From Erinaceus europaeus (taxonomy: Eukaryota > Chordata > Mammalia > Eulipotyphla > Erinaceidae): DNA of 64,000 nucleotides. The stretch's first letter is position 1, and every line of letters begins with the position of its first letter. The DNA is taken from the NCBI RefSeq assembly GCF_950295315.1, contig NC_080185.1:44435237-44499236 (forward strand), read 5' to 3'. Shown one piece after another: positions 11,878 to 21,617 of this stretch. The position numbers and the translations under genes are program-made. The notes below the pieces were generated by a model that was not told where the DNA came from, made no database searches, and was given only the letters and a program-made list of their open reading frames with translations.

Positions 11878-12639
11878 AATTTTTAATTAGTCCTCAAGAA
11901 GTCAGCCATGCTGATTTATCTTCTGAATGGTTTTATCCTTAAAGGAGCTTAAACTTAAGTGGGAAGGGTTAGCAGCTGACAGTTTAAGTTAACAGTAAAT
12001 AACTCTTCTGTCAAGGTGGATAAATAAAAGGGCTTTTTCATTTTCCTTGTTTAATGACAGAAAAGACATAGCTGTTAACATGTATGAAATTGACATTCTA
12101 AAGCAACCGTAAGTGATAATCTGTGAACAAATGTAAATTTTATTTATTTTGTAGTTATTAAAGATAAATTTATTTTGAATTAAATACTTAGCTGTGTGAT
12201 TTGCTAAGGAGGTCTAGTCCAAGATGTCTTGAATCCAAAAATACGTGATCAAGTTTTGTTTAGCAAGCAGTAAGAAGTCATTGAATAATTTTGAGCAAGG
12301 GAGTGACTTTCAGAGCTATAAATGCAGTCATGGTATGTGAGGAAGCTATTCTATAACAAATATGTGATTTATATTCATAACCAAAGCCAAATAAGAGATA
12401 ACACATTCCAGTAGGGACATACCAAGGAGATAGATATTCAGTAGTGCTTTGAGAGTTAACTGAATGTGAAAATGTGATAGAAGCAGGAGTTCAGGATGAC
12501 CAAAGTATTTGTACAATCACGGGTGTTGGCTTTTTTTTTTTTTTTAATTTACAGTAACTTATGGAGGACTCTTTTAAATTCATGACATTGAGACACATTT
12601 AAGATTCAATTTCTTCTAACTGACCAAGATTTCAGAAGT
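11878..12639. other. Intron without recognised element
   Basis: AT-rich with a T-run at about 12531-12545; nothing else recognised. Confidence 0.5.
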
Positions 12640-12800
12640 GGCCAGTGATTCACTGACTTGAGTACCTGTATTGCAATGAGCAAGGAACTGTGTTCAAGCC
12701 CACAGTTCACACCTGCAGGGGAGAAGCTTTGAGTGTGGTGAAGCAGTGCTGCAGGTGTCTGTCTATATCCTTCTTACTTTCTCGCATAAAATATTTTTAA
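12640..12800 (+). mobile_element. SINE-B, old
   Basis: TGTGTTCAAGCCCACAGTTC, ACCTGCAGGGGAGAAGCTTT and AGTGCTGCAGGTGTCTGTC identify it; the head is degraded. Confidence 0.65.
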
Positions 12801-12896
12801 ATATGATCAGTAAGCACTATATAGCCACATTCATTTCCACAGAGAATAGCTTTGAATAAGCTAATTTGCTCCATACTATAAGACTTACAAGAAGAA

Positions 12897-13515
12897 GGGC
12901 AGGCGGTAGCACGCCCAGTTAAGCACACACATTGCCATGCTCAAGGATCCTGGTTCTAGCACCAGTTCCCTGCCTGCAGGGGGGAGGTTTCACGAGCAGT
13001 GAACCAGGTGTACAGGTGTCTCTCTCTCTCTCTCTTTTCTTTTTTTTTTGTCACTCACCGCCTGGGCTCTGTGCCTGCGCTATGAATTCACTGCTCCTGG
13101 AGGCCATTTTTTTCCCTTTTGTTGCCCTTGTTTATTGTTGATGTTATTATTATTGTTGTTATTTCTGCTGTTGTTGTTGGATAGGACAGAAAGAAATCGA
13201 GAGAGGTGAGCAGGACAGAGAAGGGGAGAGAAAGATAGACACCTGCAGACCTGCTACACCACTTGTGAAATGACCCCCCTGCAGGTGGGAAGCCAGGGGC
13301 TTGAACCGGGATTTTTATGCCAGCCCTTGTGCTTTGCACCATGTGCATTTAACCCACTGTGCTACCACCCAGCCCCCTTCTCTCTCCTTTTCTATCTTTC
13401 CCTCCTCTCTCAATTTCTAGAAAAAATAAATAAAGGAAAAAAATGTCCTCTGGGAGCAGTGGGTTCATAGTGCAGGTGCTAAGCACCAGGGATAACCCTG
13501 TTGGCAATTTAAAAA
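12897..13515 (+). mobile_element. SINE-A2, split by another SINE-A2
   Basis: Head and body at 12897-13034; the CT run resumes at 13378 and the 3' module (GGGAGCAGTGGGTTCATAGT, ACCAGGGATAACCCTG) reaches 13512. The two halves read through cleanly once the insert is removed. Confidence 0.85.
13035..13377 (-). mobile_element. SINE-A2 nested in the CT run of another
   Basis: Minus-strand copy from its 3' module (CACTGCTCCTGGAGGCC) to the head complement (CTACCACCCAGCCCCC). It lies in a CT-rich target, so its duplication cannot be delimited. Confidence 0.85.
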
Positions 13516-13637
13516 GAAGGAAGAGATTGAGTGTCCAATATTTGAAAAATGACATATTCTGGAGATAGCTTCTGTAGATAGAGCATATGAGTGTAGCAGC
13601 ATTTTCAAACTAGCTGATGCAACTTTTTTAAAAAAAT

Positions 13638-14260
13638 CATTTTGTTGGGAAGGGGGTTAATGGTTTACAGTACAGTTGTTGACACCTGAGTATAATTTCT
13701 CATCTCTTCATGACAGATTTCTGCAGAATACTCTTCACCCTTATCTTTTCCTTTTCCACCAGAACCCCAAAGCCAAACCCCACCCCCAGGTCCCTCACTT
13801 CTCCTTCTTCCTCAAAGTCCTTTGTTTTGGTGCAATACATCACACCCAAGCCAAGTTTTACTTTAAAATATCTGTCCTTGTTTCTTATTTTATTTTATTT
13901 TATTAATGCATTTATTTGGATAGAGACGGAGAGGAACTGAGAGGGAAAGGGGAGATAGAGAGAGAGAAAGAGAAAGAAAGACACCTGCAGCACTGCTTGG
14001 CCACTTCAGAAGCTTTCCCCTTACAGGTGGGGACCAGGGACTTAACCCTCTGTCCTTGTGCATGGTAACAGGTGTGCTTTCTCAGGTGTGCCATCCCCTG
14101 GCCCTTGCCTGTCCTTGTTTCTTCAGTTTTACCTATGAGTGAGGCCATCCAGTATTCTTCCTTCTTGGCTTATCTCAGTTAACATATTTCTTCAGACTCC
14201 AAGATGAGGCAAAGGGGATGACATCATCATTTTTAAACAACTGAGTAGTCTTCAAGCTTG
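13638..14260 (-). mobile_element. L1 3' end, interrupted by SINE-B
   Basis: AAGGGGGTTAATGGTTTACA at the left is the complement of the L1 3' terminus. After the nested SINE it continues with GAGTGAGGCCATCCAGTATT and CAACTGAGTAGTCTTCAAGC, the complement of the L1 ORF2 end. Confidence 0.75.
13887..14109 (-). mobile_element. SINE-B nested in L1
   Basis: TTATTTGGATAGAGACGGAG to GCCATCCCCTGGCCC. Exact 14-base duplication TGTCCTTGTTTCTT at 13873-13886 and 14110-14123. Confidence 0.9.
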
Positions 14261-14513
14261 ACTCCATGCTGGCCTTCCCAGCTTGATCAGCATTCTCTGT
14301 CTCCTCCTTACCTCTGAGCCTCTGAAGTTCTAAAGTGACATGTGAAACACTAGTTTAGAGGCTTTTGTGGAGGAAAAAAAGAAAGGAATACTCCTCTCTG
14401 TCTTACTTAATATTTACCCTGTTCCTTCTATTTGTCTCAAAACAGATCAAGACAGTTCTTCATTTCATTTACTATTTAACAATTCATAGGACCATCTACA
14501 AAACATACACACA

Positions 14514-14708
14514 GGGGGGACCAGGTGGTGGTTAAGCACACACATTACAGTGCACAGGGGCCCAAGTTCAAGCCCCTGGTTTCCACCTGCAAGGGGGAAA
14601 GCTTCACAAGTGGTGAAGCAGGGCTGCAAGTGTCTCTCTGTCTCTATTTTCCCCCTCCACTCTCAATTTCTCTGTCCAATTATAAATGAATAAAAATATT
14701 TTTTAAAA
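14514..14708 (+). mobile_element. SINE-B
   Basis: GGGGACCAGGTGGTGGTTAA with a short deletion in the head, then GTGGTGAAGCAGGGCTGC and a short AT-rich tail. Confidence 0.85.
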
Positions 14709-14772
14709 GAAACACTATACACGGACAGCTCAGAGTGCTGCAATCATCTTCCTTTTCAATTTTCTCTTGCAC

Positions 14773-14842
14773 AGTTCCAGAGATTTAACTCAAGTTCCAG
14801 AGATTTAACTCAAGATTTAACAGTACATTTTCATGTACTGTT
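14773..14842. repeat. 20-base tandem duplication followed by a 9-bp hairpin
   Basis: AGTTCCAGAGATTTAACTCA at 14773-14792 is repeated exactly at 14793-14812. AACAGTACA (14819-14827) and TGTACTGTT (14834-14842) form a perfect stem with a six-base loop. Confidence 0.9.
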
Positions 14843-14894
14843 GAGTCAAGCCCAATTTTTTAAATGACTGATTGATTGATTGAATTTACAAGTG

Positions 14895-15032
14895 AAGTAG
14901 AGAAAGGAGCAAGATTTAAGAAGTTCTATGGATATTTTGTTTTTGTCTTTTTATTAATGCTATGCCAGTTATTGAACCCGGGACTTCATGCAGGATATGT
15001 ATGCTCAACCACTGAGCTACCTCCAGGGCCAT
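14895..15032 (-). mobile_element. tRNA-headed SINE, other family
   Basis: On the minus strand GGCCCTGGAGGTAGCTCAGT and GGTTGAGCATACATATCC form a clear tRNA-like head with CCGGGTTCAATAACTGGC as B box. Distinct from SINE-A, B and C; similar in style to 24731-24835. Confidence 0.7.
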
Positions 15033-15048
15033 GCTATATTTCAATATT

Positions 15049-15355
15049 AAAAAAAAATTAAGGTTATTTATTTATTTATTTATTTTAAATTTATTTATTC
15101 CCCTTTGTTGCCCTTGATGTTTTATTGTTGTAGTTATTATTGTTGTTGTCATTATTGTATTGTTGTTATTCGATAAGACAGAGAGAAATGGAGAGAGAAG
15201 GGGAAGACAGAGAAGGGGAGAGAAAGATAGACACCTGCAGACCTGCTTCACCACCTGTAAAGCCACTCCCCTGCAGGTGGGGAGCTGGGGGCTTAAACCA
15301 GGATCCTTATGCTGGTCCTTGCTTTGCTTAACCCACTGTGCTACCACCCGACTCC
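15049..15355 (-). mobile_element. SINE-A, full length
   Basis: Long ATTT-rich tail complement, complete body and head. Duplication TATTTCAATATT at 15037-15048 and 15356-15367, exact. Confidence 0.92.
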
Positions 15356-15369
15356 TATTTCAATATTTT

Positions 15370-15530
15370 TAAAGTTTTCTTTTTTTGTGAGAGAAAGAGA
15401 GAGCAAGTGTGAGCCCAAGGCACCATTCCACCATCCAGAGTTCAAAGTCCTTTTGCACGTAGATCCAACCCATTCCTGCTGCATGCAAAGCCCCTGCTCG
15501 TCCACTAAGTCACCACCCTCGTGCCCTCCA
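15370..15530 (-). mobile_element. Degenerate tRNA-type SINE
   Basis: GTGAGAGAAAGAGAGAGCAA at the left, then TGCATGCAAAGCCCCTGCTC and CACTAAGTCACCACCCTCGT recall a SINE read backwards. Too diverged to assign. Confidence 0.45.
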
Positions 15531-15551
15531 ATTATCTTCTTGTTTGCTTGT

Positions 15552-15759
15552 TACCTTTTTTATTTTTTTTTAATATTTGATGTATTGATTTTGGATAGAG
15601 ACAGAGAGAAATTGAGAGGGAAGGGGGAGGGGAGAGAAAAAGAGAGACAGCTGCAGTAGTCTCCCCACCCCCCTTGCAGGTGGGGACTGGAGGCTTGAAC
15701 ACGTGTCCTTGCTACATAGTAAGATGCACACTTTATGAGGGACACTACCACCTGGTTCC
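15552..15759 (-). mobile_element. SINE-B
   Basis: GATTTTGGATAGAGACAG to ACTACCACCTGGTTCCC. Approximate flanks CTCCAATTATCTT and CTCCAGTTACCTA. Confidence 0.82.
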
Positions 15760-15842
15760 CCTCCAGTTACCTATGTAAATGACAGAGACTTTGGAAGCTT
15801 GGTACCTTCTCTATCATGCTGTTAAAAAAATGGCATGGTGTG

Positions 15843-15915
15843 AAGCTGTACCCCTCTTATCCTATGGTTTTGTCACTGTTTCCTTTTTATAAATAAAAAA
15901 ATTAAAAGGAAGAAG
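15843..15915 (+). mobile_element. 73-bp 3' end of repeat E
   Basis: Only the last bases of repeat E (TACCCCTCTTATCCTATGGT, then TTTATAAATAAAAAAATTAA) are present. They are bracketed by AAAATGGCATGGTGTG (15827-15842) and AAAATGGTATGGTGTG (15916-15931). This shows that repeat E moves by target-primed reverse transcription from an A-rich 3' end. Confidence 0.85.
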
Positions 15916-16067
15916 AAAATGGTATGGTGTGCCTCTACTACTTATGAGCTCCCCCCAAGAATGTATCCTCTTTGTAAGTCAGAAGACCTAAAGCTTCCAG
16001 AAATACCTCACCCCCCCACCTACCCCCACCCTGTGATCCGTGATTTGCATCTGCCTCCTAGAGGAGA

Positions 16068-16143
16068 AGGAAGGAAGGAAGGAAGGAAGGAAGGAAGGAA
16101 GGAAGGAAGGAAGGAAGGAAGGAAGGAAAGAAGGAAGGAACGA
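16068..16143. repeat. (GGAA)n microsatellite
   Basis: About 17 GGAA units with a few variants at the right end. Confidence 0.97.
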
Positions 16144-16313
16144 ACTGGCTGCCTTCAAGGAAAACATTTCTAATTTTATTAAGACTATCTCCTAATTGAA
16201 GTAAACATGTAGTCACAGAGCATAGTTTGCTTGAGGGATTCCTTCCATAGTGTTGCTGCATTGTGAACATAGACTTCCCAGATAATTTCTGTAGAACAGT
16301 TTTTTGTTTGTTT

Positions 16314-16611
16314 GTTTTTAAGAATTTTAAAAATATTTATTTATTCCCTTTTATTGCCCTTGTTGCTTTATTGTAGTTATTATTGTTGTTGTTATTGACG
16401 TCATCGTTGTTAGATAGGACAGAGAGAAATGGAGAGAGGAGGGAAAGACAGAGAGGGGGAGAGAAAGATAGACACCTGCAGACCTGCTTCACCACTTGTG
16501 AAGTGACTCCCCAGCAGGTGGGGATCCAGGGTCTCCAACCAGGATCCTTACACCAGTCCTTGCACTTTGCGCCACCTGGGCTTAACCTGCTGCACTACCT
16601 CCCGACTCTCA
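16314..16611 (-). mobile_element. SINE-A, full length
   Basis: Flanked by a long duplication of about 23 bases beginning GTAGAACAG (16291) and GTAGAGCAG (16612), both followed by TTTTTTGTTTGTTT. A third TAGAGCAGTTTTT occurs at about 16667, hinting at another tiny insertion in 16635-16663. Confidence 0.92.
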
Positions 16612-16747
16612 GTAGAGCAGTTTTTTGTTTGTTTTGTTTTATGTAATAACATATTTTATTGATTTGTAGAGCAGTTTTTAAAGTCACATTTAGCAGAGTT
16701 GTCGACAACTAGGTCATGAAGTTGTGTTGGGATACAAAGTTGAACAT

Positions 16748-16874
16748 GGGGGCCCGGTGGTCACACACCAGGTAAAATACACACATTATAGTGCACACTG
16801 AACCCAGGTTTAAGACCCAGGTCCCCACCTGAAGGGGGTAGCTTTATGGGCTGTGAAACAGTGCTGGAGATCTG

Positions 16875-16926
<52 letters not shown>

Positions 16927-17000
16927 ATCTATCTATATCTATCTATCTGTTTATCTCCCCCTTTCCTCTTAATTTCTCTCTGTCGCTATACAAAAAAAAA
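16748..17000 (+). mobile_element. SINE-B with internal microsatellite
   Basis: GGGGGCCCGGTGGTCACACA head and CAGTGCTGGAGATCTGTC body. The CT region has turned into TATC repeats before TCTCCCCCTTTCCTCTTAAT resumes. Confidence 0.85.
16875..16949. repeat. (TATC)n microsatellite inside SINE-B
   Basis: About 18 TATC units with interruptions near 16926-16940. Confidence 0.97.
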
Positions 17001-17107
17001 AAGTTAAAATACAAACATGATACTGATCTAATCTGGCCAAGGAGAACTGGAAGCTATGCATATGGCTTAGATTCTGAGTCCATTACCATATGGGAATGGC
17101 TATCATG

Positions 17108-17126
17108 CACACCTATACACACATAC

Positions 17127-17168
<42 letters not shown>

Positions 17169-17187
17169 ATACACACACACACACACC
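17108..17187. repeat. (CA)n microsatellite
   Basis: CA repeats with CATA and CCTA interruptions. Confidence 0.97.
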
Positions 17188-17465
17188 AATATCTAGTAGC
17201 ACAATAAAGTGATGGATCCTGGTGACAATTTAGGAGATAAATCAGAAGCCAACTCTAGGATGAAAGACTGAATTTCTACTCTCAGGATCTGGTATTTGAA
17301 TGTATAGGTAGGTGAGTGTGCTATAAAAGACAATAAAGTTGGTTTGCCTCTCCTAGTGAACTGAGAATGAACTGAGAACATTAGGTTAGTGATGGGTTTG
17401 CTTCTTTATGACAAGCATAGTGTAAGAGGAACAATTTGAAATCTTACAATTGATTTATGAGGTTT

Positions 17466-17586
17466 CAGGGTGATAGTTCAGCAATACTGGGCAGGATTTG
17501 CATGCCTGGGGCCCCAAATTCTATCCCTGGCACTACCATAAACCACAGCTGAACAGTGTTCCATACTCTCTCTTTCTTGTTAAATG
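17466..17586 (+). mobile_element. SINE-C-like, old
   Basis: GGGTGATAGTTCAGCAATAC, ATTCTATCCCTGGCACTACC and CAGCTGAACAGTGTTCC follow the SINE-C layout. Confidence 0.65.
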
Positions 17587-17589
17587 ATT

Positions 17590-17830
17590 TTTTCCCACTA
17601 CCATTATCCCTGGGGCTGCACACCTGTGTGATTCCTCCACTCGTGGTGGGGTCTCTCTCTCTCAAAATAGAGTTAGAAAAGGAGAGAGGGAGACACAAAG
17701 ATAGAGGGCAAGATAGAGAGGAGAGTCCACAGCACGACTCAATAACCCAGGAAGTTTCTGCCACCTGGGGCTCAAACCCAGGGCCTTGCACATGGTAAAA
17801 TGTGTTGTACCAAGTGAGCCATCTCCAGAG
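17590..17830 (-). mobile_element. tRNA-headed SINE, B-like and old
   Basis: On the minus strand GGCTCTGGAGATGGCTCACT head and CCATGTGCAAGGCCCTGGGT lead to a GA-rich tail complement at 17660-17730. Confidence 0.65.
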
Positions 17831-17832
17831 CC

Positions 17833-17869
17833 GTGTGTGTGTGTGTCTGTGTGTGTGTGTGTGTGTGTC
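17833..17869. repeat. (GT)n microsatellite
   Basis: About 18 GT units with one CT variant. Confidence 0.95.
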
Positions 17870-17937
17870 TTTTTAAAAATTTATATATAAAAATAAACTC
17901 AATGTTGAGTAGACCTCACACAAAGAAAAATAATTTT

Positions 17938-18152
17938 ATTATTATTTTAATATTTATTGATTTGATTAGATTGGACAGAGAGAAATTGAGAGGGAAAGAG
18001 GAGATAGAGAGGGAGAGAGAAAGAGAGACTCCTGTAGCACTGCTTCACCATTTGTGAGGCTTCCCCACTGCAGGTGGAGCCTGGAGGCTTAAACCTGGGG
18101 TCCTTAAGCATGCCAGCATGTGTGCTCCACCAGGTGTGCCACCACCCGGCCC
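17938..18152 (-). mobile_element. SINE-B
   Basis: TTGGACAGAGAGAAATTGAG to GCCACCACCCGGCCCC; the head is intact. Confidence 0.87.
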
Positions 18153-18500
18153 CTGGAAGATCATTTTAATACGAAAAAACTATACTGTAAGTGGATCTGA
18201 AGAATCTCATTGGTGTGATGAAAACATTGTAAAACTGGTTATGATGACAGCTGTCCAACTTGGTAAATGTACACAAATTTGTTGAATTGTCTACTTAAAA
18301 ATGGATGACTTTCTGTTAGGTAAATGGTAGCTCAAAGTTGTTTTAAAGTATTGACTGTCATACGAACACATTGATTTGATTAGACCATATTCAACATTAA
18401 GCCATGATTGACTTGATACTGAAAATTTTATCACATTCGTTGAAATCATTAGCAAGGCCTCTAGGTCATTGCAAAATCAAGGTTGAGATTTGTTAGATTA
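18153..18500. other. Intron without recognised element
   Basis: AT-rich; no repeat family recognised. Confidence 0.5.
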
Positions 18501-18513
18501 ATTACATGCTTTG

Positions 18514-18556
18514 TGCCACCTGTGCTTAACCCACTGCGCTACCACCCGACTCCCAG
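18514..18556 (-). mobile_element. SINE-A 5' head only, tailless, with target duplication
   Basis: The 41 bases 18514-18554 are the complement of the first 41 bases of SINE-A (GGGAGTCGGGTGGTAGCGCA on the minus strand, ending GTGGCA). No body and no A-tail. The exact 13-mer ATTACATGCTTTG flanks it at 18501-18513 and 18557-18569. Confidence 0.85.
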
Positions 18557-18680
18557 ATTACATGCTTTGAAGAGGCAGAATCACTGGAACTCTTAGCACT
18601 GCCAATTATATTTCTTAGGACATGAAATGCAACTGGCTATTTGGAAATTTGAAAGTCTAACTCTTTAGAATTTTTTTTTA

Positions 18681-19393
18681 AGAAAGGATAAATTAACAAA
18701 ACCACAGGGTAGGAGGGGTACAACTCCACACAATTCCCACCACCCAATCTCCATATCCCACCCCCTCCCCTGATAGCTTTCCCACTCTCTATCCCTCTGG
18801 GAGCATGGACCCAGGGTCATTGTGGGCTGTAGAAGGTGGAAGGTCTGGCTTCTGTAATTGCTTCCCCGCTGAACATGGACGTTGACTGGTCCATCCATAC
18901 TCCCAGTCTGCCTCTCTCTTTCCCTAGTAGGGTGGGTCTCTGAGGAAGTGGAGCTCCAGGACACATTGGTGGGGTCTTCAGTCCAGGGAAGCCTGGCCGG
19001 CACCCTGATGACATCTGGAACCTGGTGACTGAAAAGAGAGTTAACATACAAAGCCAAACAAATTGTTGAGCAATCATGGACCCAAAGCTTGGAATAGTGG
19101 AGAGGAAGTGTTAGGGGGATACTCACTGCAAACTCTAGTGTACTTCTGCTTTCAGGTATATATTTTGCAATAGTTTATGGATACGTGTGAACATATGCTC
19201 TCTCTCACAGAAACTGGTGTATATCTAGGTTTTGGGACTTTGTTAGAAAGTGAACCACCTGAGATGGAATTAGAGTATACTATGAAAGGAAAGGTCTCAC
19301 CCGAGTAATGAAGCTGAAGGGTTGTCATTCCACACGTGAAGTCTCTGGACACAGTCTGAAGTGAAGCATGTTGAGGTGGCCATTGTTGCGTTG
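18681..19393 (-). mobile_element. Repeat E, 713-bp short form
   Basis: Flanked by an exact 17-base duplication TTTAGAATTTTTTTTTA at 18664-18680 and 19394-19410. The minus strand runs from AGCATGCTTCACTTCAGACT-like sequence to the common 3' end. A 153-codon frame inside has no known domain. It lacks about 0.8 kb found in the copy at 60991-62390. Family unknown to me; the A-rich terminus argues for a LINE-mobilised element rather than a solo LTR. Confidence 0.8.
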
Positions 19394-19410
19394 TTTAGAA
19401 TTTTTTTTTA

Positions 19411-19907
19411 CATATGTTTCCTTTTAAAAGAGAAATAAACATTCCCTTAAGACCTGATTGTGAATTATTGACTTGGTGAAGTTGAATGGATAAGTAGGAA
19501 ATTAGGAAAAATCAGAGAAGGATAGGAGTTAGCAGTGTTGCACCACGTGATTAATGAGTCCCAAGTGATTAATGATTCTCCGGTTCCCAAAGGGGTTTGT
19601 TTCAGTGATTTCGAATTGGGTTTTTGAATTATGGAATCTGCATTTATAATGCAGTTAAAGTGGATAACTTAGGTGTTTGAATATTTGATTAACTGAAATT
19701 TGAGGCAAGTAGGGGTGCAATTCTTTCATAACTTTCATTTCCACTGAAATGTACTGTGGCACACGAGTCTAATGTCAAAGTTGGTGAGCTATGAGTAATG
19801 ACAGTAAAATGGCACCTTGGTTGACAAATAGTCTAGGAGCAAAACTCTTTGAAGAAAAAAACCTGGCCTCTATATTGAGGGGATTGGAGCTCCCATTCCA
19901 GTTTCTT
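19411..19907. other. Intron without recognised element
   Basis: Unremarkable apart from a short CCCAAGTGATTAATGA / CACGTGATTAATGAG near-duplication at about 19540-19575. Confidence 0.5.
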
Positions 19908-20075
19908 TTTTTCCCTCCCTCTCTCCCTCTTTCTCTTTCTACATTTCTTTTTTTCTTCCTCCCTTTCTTCCTCCCTTTCTTCCTTCCTTCCTTCCTTCCT
20001 TCCTTCCTTCCTTCCTTCCTTCCTTCCTTCCTTCCTTTCTTTCTTTCTTCCTTTCTCTACTTCTTTCTTTCTCTT
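19908..20075. repeat. CT-rich and (CCTT)n microsatellite
   Basis: Polypyrimidine stretch with about 15 CCTT units in the core. Confidence 0.95.
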
Positions 20076-20292
20076 TTCTCACTTTATTGAAGGGGGTTTA
20101 CTAGTTTACAGTATAGTTATTAACACATGAGCACAACTTCTGATCTCACTATGACAGGTATCTGCAGAACACTCTCAAGTCCAACTTGAATGCTTTTCAA
20201 TCACCAGGACCCCAGAGTACCTCCCAGCCCCCTTCCTGCCCTCCTTCCCCAGAGTCCTTTGCATTAGTGCAATACATCAGAAACATTCCAGT
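20076..20292 (-). mobile_element. L1 3' end
   Basis: CACTTTATTGAAGGGGGTTT and GTTTACAGTATAGTTATTAA at the left, TCCTTTGCATTAGTGCAATA at the right; same family as 13638-13870. The preceding CCTT repeat may be its grown tail. Confidence 0.75.
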
Positions 20293-21424
20293 CTTTTATT
20301 GTGATTGAAAAAGTAGAAGTCTTGCTCTTCTCTCAGGTCTAGCTTGACTTCTTAATGAGTAGGACTGATGCTAACTCTGAGTTAGATAATCCTTCCAAAG
20401 GATCTATGCGTGTAAAAGATTTTTAGGTTTCCCTATGCACTTGGAAAGGGACTATTCATTGATGAGAGAACTTACTGTTTTCCTTGACCTACATCTACAT
20501 ATTGCTATCTCCCTACTACCACTACCATTTGTGTACTCTCCTCATTTCATATGGCTTCATGAGGAGCTTCAACTGGACTTTTTTTTTTTAATGTAGTAAG
20601 TAGGGGGGCCAGCATTTAAAAATTTATTCTTTTGCGTTCCCTTTTATTTATGGTTCAGGTATGTATGTATGTGTATATCTCTTTCCAGCTACTCCGCTTT
20701 CATCAAGATATAAGGAGTGTAAAGAATGAGAACTAGCATATAAGCCAATTTTCTAAGCAGAGGAATTTTCTGGTTATGATGCATATGACAATGTGAGCTA
20801 ATCGTTATATAGATTTTATAAGGCTAAGGGAGACCTAGAGACTTGAAATATGAAAAAAATATAAGAATTGAAATATGGTAGATAAAGGTGGCAAACATTA
20901 ATTTTAAAGTCTTTCAGGGACAGGAATGAGACTGCAAATGCCTTTTCCTTTGGATAATTAACTTTCCTCCTGTTCTAGTTGTCTAATGGAGTATCATTTG
21001 TCATTCCATTTGTTTATCCCAGTTCCCTCATCTGTGGCATAGTGCTATTTCTGTGATTGAGATGGTTGACTCTGGAATTCAGAATCTGTTTTTCTCAAAA
21101 GCTAATAATGTCACTACTGTACATGACTTTCTAAATCTCATCCTAGTTATAGCCTAGGATATGCTATTTCCCTATTGTATTTGTATTGGGAGAATGGTAA
21201 GAGAGGTTTTGTTTGTTTGTTTGTTTTCTTTTTCAGAATTGGTATTATTTTTTTTTGTGGGAATAGTGGTAACTGGCTCATTTTAGACTGCATTAATTAA
21301 GCCAGAAAACTACTTGCCTTTAACAGAATGTATCTTTCTGAGATACTTCTTGTACTTATAAATTAAGCATGTATCTATTAATTATATCATGGCCTCTATG
21401 CTCTAGTTTTTTTATTTTTCAGTC
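20293..21424. other. Intron without recognised element
   Basis: AT-rich with a GTTT tetranucleotide run near 21210-21225; nothing assigned. Confidence 0.5.
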
Positions 21425-21617
21425 TTGGTGTAAGGGGAACAATGTGGGCTTCAAAAATCAGACGCAAGTTCAAATGAGAGTTACCAGACTCATGGTGAAG
21501 CCTTCAACTCTCCAAGCTTCAGTTTCCTGTCTTTAAAATGGGATAGCTCTGAGGATTAAGTAGCAAAGAGGACGTGTTTGGCACAGAGCCTAGGACACAG
21601 CAAGTGCTGGCTACACG
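21425..21617 (+). mobile_element. MIR
   Basis: CTCCAAGCTTCAGTTTCCTG, TTTAAAATGGGATA, GAGGATTAAGTA and GGCACAGAGCCTAGGACACA follow the MIR consensus. An ancient mammalian SINE. Confidence 0.85.

Noticed and set aside
18665..19126. 153-codon frame on the minus strand
   Set aside because: It lies within repeat E. The other copies do not keep the frame open, and no known domain is visible.
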